NCBI RefSeq assembly: GCF_963422355.1
Contig: NC_085103.1
Location: 2,505,731-2,569,730 of the forward strand
From: Corticium candelabrum
Lineage: Eukaryota > Porifera > Homoscleromorpha > Homosclerophorida > Plakinidae
Direction of reading: 5' to 3'
Length of the DNA: 64,000 bases
Below, one piece after another: positions 12,590 through 24,926 of the stretch (position 1 is the first letter of the stretch; each line of letters starts with the position of its first letter). The notes below the pieces were generated by a model, which was not told where the DNA came from, did not search any database, and saw only the letters and a program-made list of their open reading frames with translations. The position numbers and the translations under genes were made by a program.

Positions 12590-14335
12590 TGAGCAAGACT
12601 ACTGACCTTTCAAAGGCTCGTTGCCAGGCTTCGCTAAATTAACTGCAATGTTGTAAACACGGACAACTCAAATATCCACAAGGTTTCAGCATCAACGACA
12701 GAAGAGGGCTTCGTCAGCAGGCAACGTCTTTCCACAATGAGGACGGTGTACTCTACCACAAGAAGGATGATGTCAAGGCAGGTGTGGTGAATCTCCAGAG
12801 AGTAGTCGTGTTCAGAGAAGAGCAAGTGAGAGTGATACGAGCCTGTCATGATGGTGTGGACGGATGTCACTTGGTTGTGACAAGACATTCAGCAAGGTGA
12901 AATACTTAACTTTTGACACTTATATCTAGGTTACTGTCTGTCCATTGCATGTACAGTACACGTACATATAGAGACACAGCCATATCCTGCACTTTGATCG
13001 CAAAAGTATGTTGCAGTACACTATAATTTCACAAATGAAAACAGGTACACAGCTCTAGTCCGCAGTATACAAGTTGTCAGTAAAAATATAGCTCAGACGT
13101 CAGCATTCATGCATATTTCCTCTGAAAGACCTACAACAGTTTCTGCAGAACAGTAACATCGTACTAGAATTCGAGTCACTCCTAGTGACTATAGCTGTCT
13201 GTAGCTTGCACCAGTTGCATCTACCAGAGAGTGCTTTGTTCCCTTGGCATCTCTAGATACACACGACCTTGACCTTCCATAGAAACATTTATCTATTTTC
13301 AACACAATACAGATATTCAAACGGTAGGTAGAGAACACAACAGTATTCTTGAACAGAACTACAACATGTGACAAACGACAAGCAACTTTTCAGCTGTGGA
13401 TTACGTCCGAAAAAATACACTTGCACAACTGTCAACAATAGTACACCAAATATATTGCCCACACACTCTACTCTGAATACCGAAGGCTATAACAAATGAA
13501 CAAGTCATAGAGCAATCAGCAATACCAAACCTAGCCCATTTCAGCAATTAAGACTTGAGACGTCTCAACCACCATAGTTCAAACAGGCTATCTGCTCGAT
13601 GTCAACAAAACTATGAAATTCATCCAACCCTGGAAGATCCAACCAAAGTAATGAGTAGTGTCAAAAATTGTGTAATTATTGCCTGAGATCAACCAAAGCA
13701 ATCTTACACATCTACAACCATTTTAGAGGAACATCACCAGACGTCCTTAATGAATTAATATCAGTATGCTGTCACATGTACTGAAATGATAACATCGCTC
13801 TATTCCATACAAGGCTGGATGCCATGCAATGCACTGTAACTGTACTTGTAAAACAGCACTCCACTAGGACAGGCTACATTAATTAAAATTTTTGTTCATT
13901 GTTCACGTAGATAACTCAGGATTAATATAGGAAAGGCATGGCAAATGATGTCCAACTTTACTGCAACTCGTGTCACATTTGCCAGCGTGAATCCTACAAT
14001 GCCCAAGCAAAGACCAGAATTACACCCCATTCCAGTTACTAATGTCTGGAACCAGATTGGCATAGATATTGTTGGGCCACATCCAGAAACTGTCCGTGGC
14101 AACAAATATATCATAACAGTCACTGACTAACTTTATGTTTTCCCTGTTTTGTCGTCATGGCTGGCCTAAGATTGTCACATATGACCAGGGTAGAGAGTTT
14201 GTGAACGCAGTCTCTCGCTATCTTTTTGAGAAGACAGGAGTGGATCATCGAATCAGTAGTGCATACCATCCTCAGACAAATGGGCTGAATGAACGAACAA
14301 ATCAGACATTCGTCAACTCCCTCATCAAACTCAAT
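12590..14335 (+). pseudogene. Second integrase relic (Ginger/KRBA2-like)
   Basis: The first part, to 12897, ends in a zinc-binding motif (RACHDGVDGCHLVVTRH) followed by a GTGAAA donor-like site. About 1 kb later the second half appears: CNSCHICQRES near 13964 in one frame, then WNQIGIDIVGPHPETVRGN near 14048 in another. After a loss of the core middle come HGWPKIVTYDQGREFVNAVS and SSAYHPQTNGLNERTN near 14156-14300. Frame shifts, a stop after VTD and the missing core segment mark it as dead. The coding sequence stops abruptly at about 14335, where minus-strand gag sequence begins. It is a different lineage from the integrase at 8-10 kb. Confidence 0.7.
12898..13920 (+). other. Presumed intron of the second integrase relic
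   Basis: Roughly 1 kb without coding signals lies between the zinc-binding exon and the core exon. I see no other feature in it. Confidence 0.4.
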
Positions 14336-14339
14336 CTAT

Positions 14340-14735
14340 CGCTCCAGCTCTCCTGCGTAGACTTCCATGGGCTCACTAGCTTTCCAGTTGCGGTCTTTGA
14401 ATTGACGCGTAGACAGTCGCCGCCGTTCTGTCGTTGGTGGTGAGAACACTCTCTTGAAAGCTGTGCACAAGTGCGCATACGTATCTTTTTGCTCTGCGGT
14501 AAGACGATCGTAAACCACCCAAGCACGTCCTTCAGATACGTCGGTAAGATCTTTTGCTTAGTCCCACCGTCTTCTGCATTCCAGCCATTAGCATTCGCAC
14601 ACAAGTCAAACTTCTTCAGCTATTGTTCGATATCACCGTCGCTAAACGAATCAGGAAGAGAAACTATCCGGCCTCCAAGAGAACGCGGATTGTATGGTTG
14701 CTGGTGTTCCTGTTCCTGTCCTTGCTGCGCCATTA
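14340..14735 (-). pseudogene. Ty3-type gag fragment
   Basis: Read on the minus strand from about 14735 it starts MAQQGQEQEHQQPYNPRS, then ISVPDSF-like and LKKFDLCANANGWN pieces, and in a second frame LTAEQKDTYAHLCTAFKRVF and RRRLSTRQFKDRNWK. The spacing of W, LP, A and F residues is typical of Ty3/gypsy gag. An in-frame TAG near the start and one frame shift make it non-functional. It is cut off at about 14340 by the integrase relic; no pol is present. Confidence 0.6.
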
Positions 14736-14950
14736 GTTACCGTACCGCAATTCAAACTACCAGTATACCACAACTGTGGGCAACGATACCGCAATTCAAA
14801 GTATGGGTACCGCAATTCAAATCAACGGTACACACTGTAATGCGATAGTATACACGTAAAAGCAAAGACACTACCTTCGGCAAATGCTCCTATCGTTGTC
14901 AAATCCGTACTCGATCACTTCGGCAAAATGCTTCTGTATCGCTGATAGAT

Positions 14951-14968
14951 CCGAACTCCTGACACCAA
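14951..14968 (-). other. Primer-binding site, tRNA-Leu type
   Basis: Reading the minus strand just inside the LTR gives TGGTGTCAGGAGTTCGGA. The first 13 bases match the complement of a typical animal tRNA-Leu 3' end (ACTCCTGACACCA). It starts two bases after the LTR end, as expected. Confidence 0.65.
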
Positions 14969-14969
14969 A

Positions 14970-15289
14970 TGTATCACCGTCCAGACGAACGTTCTATAAA
15001 AATACGTTGTACTCCTGCCTAAACGTATCCGTGCTATACTGCACTCTCTCGTGTAATATAATCCAAGCAGGCATTAGTATCAAGGATACACTCCACGATC
15101 AACTGATTAAGCCTTACGCAAGTGCTACGTACACCAAGTAGTGAACTTGAACTAAGCTCTATATAAGTAGACGATACACCGTACTACACAATACACGATC
15201 AATACTACGTTAGTCTAGCAAATTCACAAGCTATATAGGCGCTACATAACGACGCCAACTAACGAACGCTAAGTAACTAGTGCGCTACA
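14970..15289 (-). mobile_element. Solo 5' LTR of a Ty3-type retrotransposon
   Basis: The 320-bp segment begins TGTAGCGCAC and ends GTGATACA on the minus strand, the TG...CA ends expected of an LTR. A primer-binding site and gag lie on the inner side. No second LTR copy is in the window. Its outer edge at 15289 abuts Tc1 coding sequence, so it landed in a Tc1 element. Confidence 0.7.
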
Positions 15290-16100
15290 CAGTTGCTACG
15301 CAGAAGTGCGTGAAACGATGGGAAGATGGCAGCAGTGATTACATCAAGCGATCTGGAAGAAAACGATCAACGTCAGCTAGGAAGCATCGCTTACTTGAAT
15401 GTCTTGCACTTACTGACAGAAAGGCAACGACCAGACGGTTGCAAGGTAGACTTTCAGCGGCATGTGGAAAGTCATTGTCCCGAAGAACCATAACTCGCCG
15501 TCTCAGGGAAAAAGGAATTTGTGCTCGCCGTCCACGCAAGAAGCCGCAGTCGACTCGTGAACATCAGCGATGTTGACGTGCGTAGGCGGTCACCCTTCGT
15601 GGCTGGACTGGAAACGTGTTGTCTTTTCCGATGAGGTGGAAATCAGCATCGGAAGCGAAACATGGCTGCCTGTGCTGTACGTGTGGTGAAGAAAAGGGGA
15701 GGAGTTTACTGCAGAACGTTGTCAGCCAGTAGTGCAGCATCTAACAAGCATTATGCTATGGGGTTGCATCAGCTTTCAAGGTCTAGGCTCTCTTCATCGC
15801 ATACGCGGCCGTCTGAATTCAGAAGATTAAAAACAGATCCTGGGTGATGTCATACTGCCACATGCTCGTCGTTTAGTCGGTGAAGATTTTATCTTGCAGC
15901 AAGACAACACAACAATTCACACATGGCGCTCAACAAGGCAATGGCTGCGGGACAATGAGGTTACTGTCTTGGACTGGCCTGCTATGTCGGCAGATGCAAA
16001 CCCCATTGAAAATCTATGGCATGTTCTGAAGGCTCGGGCAAATGAAAAACACCCTGAAACTGAACAAGAGTTGTGGAAAGCAGTGCAGATGGCTTAGAGC
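15290..16100 (+). pseudogene. Tc1-like transposase, 5' end cut off by an LTR
   Basis: The helix-turn-helix part reads KCVKRWEDGSSDYIKRSGR and SLSRRTITRRLREKGI. After a frame shift comes WKRVVFSDEVE (first Asp), then VEDFILQQDNTTIHT-like sequence near 15880 (second Asp), and LDWPAMSADANPIENLW near 15970 (final Glu). This is the DDE triad of Tc1 elements. At least two frame shifts and a stop after VYVW break it. The N-terminus is missing because the LTR edge is at 15289. Confidence 0.75.
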
Positions 16101-16504
16101 AAAATACCCCAGGGATTAATTACCAACCTGATAGTGTCCCAACACGAATTGAGGCTATAGGGCGAGCGAGAAGAGGAGCAACCAAGTATTGAAAATCTAA
16201 CGTAGTGTGTGTGGGTTATTTGGAGTGTGTGTGTGTGACCAGTTGAAATAAATCGGTCTTTTAAAAGCCCCAGAGTTCTTCAAAGAGAGCAAAATCTTGA
16301 CATGGTAATGCATGGCGGCAGTGGTTAGTCTGGGCATTCCCTTAATCTAACTGTTGCTACGGGTTGTCAAAACGTCCAATCAAAACAATACAAATACTCA
16401 ATTAGCACGATTTGATGTAGAATCAGATGCAGCTTTAGGTGGGTCAGCAGGTATATTCATAAATCTGTAATGTTCTGTTGATTTCCCTGCCTTAGCTGAT
16501 ATGA

Positions 16505-16547
16505 GGGGTGGCTCCATAATTATGCCCATGACTGTACATACATACAT
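16505..16547 (+). repeat. Possible 3' terminal inverted repeat of the Tc1 relic
   Basis: GAGGGGTGGCTCCATAATTA, then TGCCCATGACTG, ends at a TA, about 400 bp beyond the transposase. Tc1 elements end at TA with a similar layout. The partner at the other end is not in the window. Confidence 0.35.
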
Positions 16548-16555
16548 ACACACAC

Positions 16556-16830
16556 TTAGTTACCGGCACGTGGCCCCTACCCAATGAGCGCTCTCGTAGA
16601 CGGTGCAATAATATCTGTATTCGGCCAAGTGCCTGCATTGTTTAGTTATTGCACACATACCGTAGTTAGTGCCCACTCTCACTATCATATAATTATAGCA
16701 CGCTTGCCATGGGACTGTCCCTGATACTGAAAGCTTACACTAAATCTTACTGCCGCCACACCAGGAACGCTAACTATACGGTCAGCTACTCGAACGCTCA
16801 TTGGGTAGGGCCACGTGCCGGTAACTATGT
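16556..16830. repeat. Inverted repeat, about 40-bp arms
   Basis: The left arm near 16558-16597 (AGTTACCGGCACGTGGCC, CTACCCAATGAGCG) is repeated in reverse at about 16790-16829, with about 190 nt between. It may be a small non-autonomous element. Confidence 0.7.
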
Positions 16831-16844
16831 CGGTTATCACCCTT

Positions 16845-16980
16845 GTTCCAGAGCAATATCATATTTCTTGCCCTCTCACCGTTTATCGCATTCGCCTTAG
16901 GCGAATGCGATAAACGGTGAGAGGGCAAGGCGAATGCGATAAACGGTGAGAGGGCAAGAAATATGATATTGCTCTGGAAC
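16845..16980. repeat. 52-bp perfect palindrome with a nested 29-bp duplication
   Basis: Arm 16845-16896 is exactly complementary to 16929-16980. Between them is one extra copy (16900-16928) of the inner 29 nt of the right arm, so either right-hand copy can pair with the left arm. Confidence 0.9.
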
Positions 16981-17003
16981 GCTGACGATAACCTACACAT
17001 ACA

Positions 17004-17505
17004 TACATACAAGCCAGTCTATTACCAGATTCCTTTTAGGTTACAAGATGCCCAAGAACCAAAAGTCTAGCAACAAAGAGGAGAAGCTACTCCCTCCACC
17101 CACCATTTGTCACTAATTGTGCTGATATTAAGAAACAAATTTTCTATCCAATATTGACAAACATTTCCCCGCAAATGGGAGTAGCATCGTATGGACCTAA
17201 TACTTTGGAACGGGCACACACATAAGAGGACGTACAGGGAGACAGATTCCGCACAAGCCTAGATTTGGCTCGCTCCAGAAATTGCTTGACATGCCCAGAG
17301 ACGACCATTGCTCCTTTGATAGATTTACGAATACCAAACTGACTAGACAGAGCAACTAGACGGGTACCTGTGTTCTGGTCTCCTCGTCAGTACTAATCAA
17401 GTGGGGGCGGGGATTGAATTTAGTTCCCAAGCCTTCTGCTGGAGTACAGCGTTGCCTTCCTACAGCAGACTTCCGACTTCAGACAGACCGCAGAAACAAT
17501 CAAGG
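17004..17505. repeat. Dispersed repeat, copy 1
   Basis: About 500 bp closely match 46405-46912, from AAGCCAGTCTATTACCAGAT to the AGAAACAA end. Both copies follow a CATA microsatellite. I see no coding content. Confidence 0.8.
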
Positions 17506-17706
17506 GATGTCTAACTTATTTGTTCGTTTATAGCAATGCAAGCAATTCTGTGTAACCTGATTGGAAACAAGGTTGATATTGTTGTGTGTAGCCTATATTG
17601 GCGACAGGTTCTAGTGCTGATGTATTTGTCCTATACTATCTCAATGAGAATTTGCATGACTATTAGGATAGTACGGTACAATGTTTTCAGAAGCTGTCAG
17701 ATGATA

Positions 17707-18493
17707 CAGTCAGACCTCGTTATTCCGTCACTCAATAATCCGACACCCGCACTTTCTGACACAGATGTACGTGAAACCAATTTACATGGATCATTTTGTA
17801 TCGGACATTTCTCATTTGTCCGACACTCCGATTCCGAACTATGACACAAAAATATCGCTAGCTAATCTGACATACGTATGCGCAACATCATATTTGCTTC
17901 ATGTATAGTCACATATAGTGATGCTTCAGGGGAGGAAGAAGAAACTGACACAGATGTTGAGGAGCCCAGCCAGTTAATTTCTTTGCATAACGTTCCTACA
18001 GACGATTAGATGTCAGCCAGTGACTTCGTCAGTGTTGACTCAGATGCTGAAACAGGCCACTGCCTGACTGATGAGGAAATTGTGGATTGGTTACTGCTAC
18101 AGATATGGACGATAGAGGCGAAGATGAAGATGATGACAGTGATCCCGCACCTGCTGTCACCTTGTCTGATGCACTGTTTGCAGTTCACACTTTAACAACC
18201 TTTATGGAACAAGATTTCCTATCTTTCAAGGATAAGACTCGTGCTGTCCGATCTTTGCATAGTAAACTGCAACATATTCGTGTTGTACGTGCACAGTAAC
18301 GTAGAATTGATTTGTATCCACATGTCATCATGAGTTTTATCAGCAGATTAAGAGCTTCAATCTTACCTTTCCCTTATTAGTCCAACAACATTTATAATGA
18401 GGTTTGATGTCGGAATATCCAATAATCCGACACCCTCGCTAATCTGACAAAAAGCGGCCAGACCAACGTGGTCGGAATAACGAGGTCTGACTG
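17707..18493 (+). mobile_element. Tigger/pogo-like element 1
   Basis: It is bounded by TA on each side and has 21-bp perfect inverted ends (CAGTCAGACCTCGTTATTCC then G). At 787 bp it is an internally deleted relative of a full Tigger. Confidence 0.85.
17914..18299 (+). pseudogene. Tigger transposase C-terminal remnant
   Basis: An acidic tail typical of Tigger/jerky transposases is visible: FVSVDSDAETGHCLTDEEIV in one frame and DSDPAPAVTLSDALFAV, then LSFKDKTRAVRSLHS in another. A TAG and a frame shift break it. The DDE core and N-terminal DNA-binding part are absent. Confidence 0.65.
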
Positions 18494-18672
18494 TATTTTA
18501 TAATTATTGTAGAATACGTTTTCAACTTCTCCTACACTGCAATATATAATATAATTACTACTGAATGTATACACTACTATAGCTGTCCTATGCTGTCACC
18601 AAATGCTTCTATTTCTAGGCACAGAAAATGTTCACAGTTCAATGGACTAGAAAAGTAAGGGATCACCACTAG

Positions 18673-19118
18673 AGAAGCCGGTGAAGATTCATGTCAAACT
18701 GTTTTTGTTGGGGATCCCCATTTACAAATCAAAGCAGACAAGCTAGCACTAGCAACCGCGACACTAAAATCAGGAAGACGAAAACAGTTAGCGCTCAGCT
18801 TAATAGACATTTTATTTACCCCGGATGTCTTGGCAAATTCAACTGTGAATGGATCCAAAGATGGAAAAATGGCTCTAAACAGCACAGCTATTGAAGCCAT
18901 ACGAAGTAAGATAATTAAAACTGCTGTAGTTTAAATGAGTACAGTAACGCTTCTGTCTATAGGTCACTGTTTGTTCAAATTTCCGCCCAAAAAAAGATGA
19001 GTCTGCCAAAGAAGTGTGGCAAAGATGTCAAAATCTATCACAGACAAGTGTTTATCGATTAGCAAAAACACAAAATCTGTGTAGTATGACTGATTACTAC
19101 AGAAATCTAGATGTCTGA
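18673..19118 (+). CDS. BEN-domain protein, last two exons (BEN copy 1, 5' part missing)
   Basis: Exons 18673-18905 and 18963-19118 encode a BEN domain: VFVGDPHLQI, GRRKQLALSLIDILF and NSTVNGSKDGKMALNST. The last exon starts SHCLFKFP and ends at TGA 19118. Both exons, including the intron phase (Ser codon split A/GT), match those of the intact BEN gene at 32421-32803, so the two are paralogues. BEN domains bind DNA in chromatin and viral proteins. No upstream exon was found; a Tigger element lies just upstream. It may be the remains of an older copy. Confidence 0.65.
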
Positions 19119-19312
19119 TAGACATGCATGGATGGTATGAAAGTATATAAAGTTCTGTTGTACGTATTACGTTGATTTCGTTACGTTGCTGTATTTTATC
19201 TGCCTCGAATAGGTTAGAGTATGCAGCAAATGTGTTTTTGCTGTTGGAAAAACCAGTTTCAATTACACTTTGCAGATTGTGTCCTACACGGAAAAGTCAC
19301 CTACAGTAACCG

Positions 19313-19480
19313 TCGTAAATTCGTTGCGAATCAGTCGCGCGTAACGTCGCGAAAACATTGCAAATTAGTCGCGTAACCGTTGCGAATTAGTCGCGTATCC
19401 GCTATGAATTCTCTACCAAAATCAAGAAGAGGATCCGCGGCGAGTCGCGACAGGTCTCGCTTCGAATTCGCAACGACTTC
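19313..19480. repeat. GTCGCG/TTGCGAAT-rich array
   Basis: Words such as GCGAATTAGTCGCG and GCGAGTCGCGAC recur in both orientations. The composition resembles the arrays at 19636-19760 and 32958-33180. It lies 3' of BEN copy 1 as the 32.9-kb array lies 3' of BEN copy 2. Confidence 0.6.
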
Positions 19481-19486
19481 TCTTGG

Positions 19487-19582
19487 GTGGCTAGTCATCT
19501 ATCAGTCGCTCAATGGAGTATCGATGAAGTAGTTAAGTGGGCAGAAGACAACTTTTCAGTCAGCTTAGGAGAAAGTTTCGAG
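19487..19582 (+). pseudogene. N-terminal half of a SAM-like domain
   Basis: A 32-codon open stretch reads VASHLSVAQWSIDEVVKWAE then DNFSVSLGESFE and ends at a GTAAGC donor. The W..DEV..W....F pattern is that of the first two helices of a SAM domain. The second half may lie at 33333, beyond the EnSpm block. The first codon is GTG; a start codon may have been lost. Confidence 0.45.
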
Positions 19583-19635
19583 GTAAGCTTAAATCCATAC
19601 AGGAATTGCAAAGTACACCCATGACAAAATTCCGA

Positions 19636-19760
19636 GGTGACTCGCCGTGACCCGCAGTGACTCATGGAGGATTACGGCGAGTCACGTCGAATCGCGGTAT
19701 GTCACCGTGAGTCACAGTGAGTCACAGTGAGTCACCGCGTGAGTCACAGTGAGTCGCGAC
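19636..19760. repeat. Left array of GTGAGTCAC words
   Basis: GTGAGTCACAG and its variants (GTGACTCGCC, GTGACCCGC) repeat nearly back to back. In CACTA elements such subterminal repeats bind an element-encoded protein; that role is inferred here. Confidence 0.7.
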
Positions 19761-20666
19761 CGCTGTAGACGTACCGCATTTCTAAATATTATATTTGCCT
19801 GTATATATAGGTAGACGCATGATCCGTCACGGTTTTAGATGGTGTGATCGTTCAAAAAGAGAGTCGCTAAGTCTCACAGTTTCGTACTCTTCAGCTAGAG
19901 GGACTATCGATCTCCTCTGCAAGCTGCATGCATGTAAGTTCGAAATGCATGCATGTACGTATATATATAGCTTTACAAATAGATATCGGACATCGATCGC
20001 CCCGCCAGCCTGGCAGGCCATGAAAATCAACTACGAGCGTCGAACTGGTGTGCGTCGCATGTACTGAGTGAACGTTCGTCAACGCTACGTGTGAATGTTG
20101 TAGGTTTGGGTGGCGCGCGCTATGTCAACATCTGCATTTATTGTTATAGCGCGCGTGAGCCAGACCTATAGAAGTACTGTGTACTGTAGAACTGGGAATG
20201 ATCGAGTCTAGAAAGTTGTATGGCGACAAACGATCGAAGTCTTATTCAGTGGCGGTGCATATGAACGCGTAACTACATAAATCGATGCAGGCGAAAGGCA
20301 CCTCAGAATTCGAGGCGGTATCGTTTCTGAACGTCGATCCACGCAGACAAGTGTAATGGAGGACATGCACGGACGACTGCCGGAGAGCAGCGCTATAGCA
20401 AGAGAACCAGGCAGACGTTCAATCTCTCTCTGTTTGAAGGTATGTTGTGTAATATATTTATTACTATCAATTAATAATAAATAAGGAAATAGCTCATATC
20501 AATATGGTATAAAATTATTAATATCATTCTGAATTATTTTATTCCAACAAACCAATTAATTATCAATTAAGTAACTAATTTGCACAATGTGTTCAGTCTG
20601 CCAGTTGAATTCAATAAACTAGAGCAGTATAAAACCTACATTGAAATTTCAACTTTAATTAAATTC
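19761..20666. other. No confident gene
   Basis: Contains a short imperfect hairpin at 20103-20170 around GCGCGCTAT and ATAGCGCGC. An open stretch on the plus strand from 20356 (MEDMHGRLPESSAIAREPGR) ends at a GTATGT donor and might be an exon, but I recognise no domain. Confidence 0.4.
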
Positions 20667-21266
20667 TTAGTCACATTCAATAACATTAGGCAGTCTTGCC
20701 AAAAAGAAGCAAGTAGATCCGTCCATCTTAATACACATCAACTTATCAGTAATTGTACTGATTTCTACTGCTAAGTAGCAGTCGGACTGATGTGCTGGCA
20801 TGATGTTCTGACCAAGAAGAGATTGCAAATCTCCATACTCTAAAACAATGTCAGAAAGGTAGTCCTCTTGCACTGTGTTTATAGACCAGTCTTCAATGTC
20901 AATTCGTTGTATGATAGCAAAGAACCTTCTTTCATGTTTGATGATTACTTCAATAAAACCAAATGCAGTTTCTTCAAGCTCCTTGAATTCCACGGTGTAA
21001 GAATTTCGAGATGGAGAACAACTTGTCCGCGATTGAATTCGATGGCAGTGCAGCATGAAGCTCTGAAGAGTGGTGACTGTATTGTTGTGTATTTCTGCAT
21101 CTCCACTAGATCTGAGGAGAGCGTTTAAGGTGTCAACAAAATGGTCTTCTATGGTAGAAATCAGCTGCTTCCCTATTGGTGAATCACTTTCTAAAACACG
21201 TGCTCTGTAACACAGTTTGCCACAAATAGTATATGCTTTGTCTATCTCTGATACATACATACATAC

Positions 21267-21300
<34 letters not shown>

Positions 21301-21378
21301 TTTTAATATATATATACATATAGTTTATTCAAATATAAATAATAGCTACCCCTCCACTAGAGGGGCCTCACAACGAAG

Positions 21379-21442
<64 letters not shown>

Positions 21443-22148
21443 AATATATATATGTATGTATATATAGATATAGATATAGATCTTACTCTAACAGTCCAAA
21501 CTTGTCAGCTAGAGCAAGAACTTCTGGCTGATTCATGTGTTGTTGTATTGACGGTAACATTGCTGGAATTGCTTTGATTGCTGTGACTGCTGATGCGATC
21601 TACAAACAGTTATCGAAGACCCACTATTTTTATACTGTGGTATGGTCAGTCGAATCAAACTGTAACTCACTTGATTGGAAACAAAACGAGTACCATGTAC
21701 ATATCTTCTCAGGATTCCATTGAGCGACTCGAACCAGAAAGTGGAGTATGCCCATAAAGAGCCCCACTTTTCCACACAATCTGCCAAATGCTGGAGAAGG
21801 TGGACCTTCATTGTACATGCTGTGATTCCTACAGTCCAAAATACCATAACTTACAACATGCATTTGCCCCCTGAACAATTAATGTGCCTGACATAGGTGA
21901 TTCCAAACTTACCATACAGCAGTTCATGGCGGTCATAGAATTTCTGCAAAAACTTTCTTGCTTGGTTAATGTCATCACGTGACACTGTAGTTCCACACAG
22001 TGTACGGCAAGCAGCAACAAGTAAACAGTAATGCACGTAGTACTCTGTTGGCAATATGCCTCGCAGAACAGGAACAGACCAATAAAAGAGCCATGACCTG
22101 AGTTCATTAGCTGTAATGGAATGATTGTGAGATTAATTAACTACCAAT

Positions 22149-22221
<73 letters not shown>

Positions 22222-24861
22222 ACGTGTTCTCTATTTGTTCTTACCTTTCCATGTATTGAACTCTTTCAGAGTGCGAGGGGTCCTAATGATAATATCAGCT
22301 GGGGCAATGGAAAGGAGCCTCTTGTCCAAGAACTGTATCTAGGTGATAATTAGAAGACAGCTGCATGTGAGTACACTTAGTTAATATTTTGCATGCCTGT
22401 GTAAATGATACCTTGTGACCAATAAAGTATGCTGAAGAACGGTCGCTTAGCCACTTTTCTAGCAGATTTCTCGTGACTCCGAGGCACACAACATGCATGT
22501 AGTCGATAGCTACTCCATCCACAAGATTAAATCCTTTAGCAGCTAGAAGAGGGGATGCTACTGGGTGCATTCCATTTACCTGTGACACAAGACTTATTGT
22601 AGATACACTCAAACATAATGAAATGGCACTTGCAGCTGTCTTTGATTGTACTGCTTCAAGCACATCACGAATGATGCTTTCATGTGTCCGACAAGCTGCA
22701 GTGGAGTTGTAAGGCCAATAGCGGTGCAAGTGGTCATCTCCCACAGTGATGCCAGTGTGGTAACAGTATATGCAAGCACATATACCATTATGCTGTTTCA
22801 TACAAGAAACCATAGCCCTGGCAGGTAGGTCACAGGTAACTAGCGTGAGGCGAGCATGGCATAACTGCTGTCCTTCAGCTGTTTGAAACTTCACTCCTGT
22901 TAATCAAACAATAGCAATGTATATATGATTGTTATATCTTATGTATGTATTTGTGTGAGGATTTTGTATGCAGCATATATGCATTCATGTATGTATGTAT
23001 GTATGTATGTATGTATGTATGTATGTATGTGTGTATGTATGTATGAGTGTGTGTGTATGATGATGACTATGGTCGTGATGTGTAACTGTCGAATATTTAG
23101 CTCAGTTTTCATACCTTCTGTTGACAATCTCATCAGTTGATCCATGAGAGGTTGAAAAAATGCTTGCACAGGTGGCTTTGAGGGCTTGAACCATAAAGCG
23201 TAAATGATGACATATTTCAGTGAAAAGCTAAAATTTAGCCGAACCACATCAAAGCTGTAGTTATCATCAAGTCACAACACACTTTACATCTTACCGAGAC
23301 TTTGGAGAGAGCTCATTGATGGTCAGATATACCGGCCACAAAGATCCACTTCGAGATACTTTGAAAATGGTCATGCCATCAGTGTTCAAAGTTAGTGTCA
23401 GATTCCACTTTGAGGCATTCACCTGTGAGACTCTTCTGTGGCCTTGGCTATTGACAATATCAGAGACACATGCTGCATCTCTTTGTTGAAAATTTCGTGA
23501 CAGTTCTGCACAAAAGTGATGATCTGTAGTGGAATACATCACATAGCAGTGAAAATTTGATTGAAACGGACAAGGGCCAAACCTTTAAAGAGCTGAGCCA
23601 AAGAGTCCTCAATGTTGAACATCAAGAATTCATTTGGTGGTGATCCATCACTTTGACATTCAGGTCTGGGGCAGCTTATCTCAGTGTCAGGAAGGAGGTC
23701 TTCACAGACAGAGCATACTAGAGGGGTGTTGTGTTGCATTGGCTGAAAAGAATTCTTGAAAAGTTTCTTCAGACTGTATAACGATTTTACTGCCTTATGA
23801 CCTTGAGGAAAATGGGCATTGAGGAGGTCAAGCAGACCTTGTGCAGTTTTGTTGGACAGCTTGTGCTGCAGAACGAACAGCAAGATAAAGACAGAGCTGG
23901 TCTTGGCTGTCAAAGGACACCCAGGGTAAACAAAGTCTTCTAATAAGCCACTCCCTGCATCAGCATATTCTGCTCCAGCTTTTTCAGTGGTATCTGTATT
24001 TTCCAATGTTTGGCCCAGTAAGGCCTCGTTTTCATCAGACAAATTGTGTTCAGTGGCTAGTTCTTCAGATGTAGACAAGGAATATTCATCGAAGTCAAAA
24101 CAGGCATCATCTGGCACTACAGGAAGTGACCTTGTTGAGGTGGACCTATGGATTGCATCAGATGAAGATGAAGTAGATTCTTCAGGGTTGCCTGATAGGA
24201 AGCCTGGTAAAAGGAATCACCAACATGTCATGGACATAAAGGACATATTACTTGATAATATGTCATGGTCATGCAAGCAGCAGATGATATTTCTGGACAG
24301 GCTGGCCTAGTTGTCAAGAGGCACTGAATAAAATATCACCTAATTCAAAAGCATGTGGAAAAGAGGCATCTCTTTTGAAATACAGTCATTCTAAGGAAGA
24401 TCATTCCATTGTGCAGGAAAACTGTTACTGAAGACATTTGACAGAGACATTAATAGTTTTATTCATTAATTAATTTAGTTGCTTGAGTTGGGCAACAAAA
24501 TCATAGAGTGAACTGAGTATGTCGTTTACAGTTGTTTTGTTTGTAGCTGGTAGCTTTGACAACATATGCAATAAATGAATCTGTCTGTCTGCATAGTCTA
24601 TCTGAACCAAGTCCACTATTTACTGCATAGCTAAATGGCCGAGAATTACTGGTACTTGCTTTTGATGTCTAGCGTGTACTTGTAGAGTTATTGGGCTAAT
24701 GGATCAATCCGTCTGTGTGCTGGTCTGTCTGCCATACATTCAATTAATATATTATAAGCTATAAGTACGCGCAGTACCTGTAAAACCAACACTTAACTTA
24801 ATTAAAGCAGATACATACATATTATCAACTCATCTATTTGGCTACTACAAACAAGCACACG

Positions 24862-24926
<65 letters not shown>

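Noticed and set aside
23987..24310. Plus-strand 107-codon frame, acidic and Ser-rich
   Set aside because: It is antisense to exon 2 of the EnSpm transposase.
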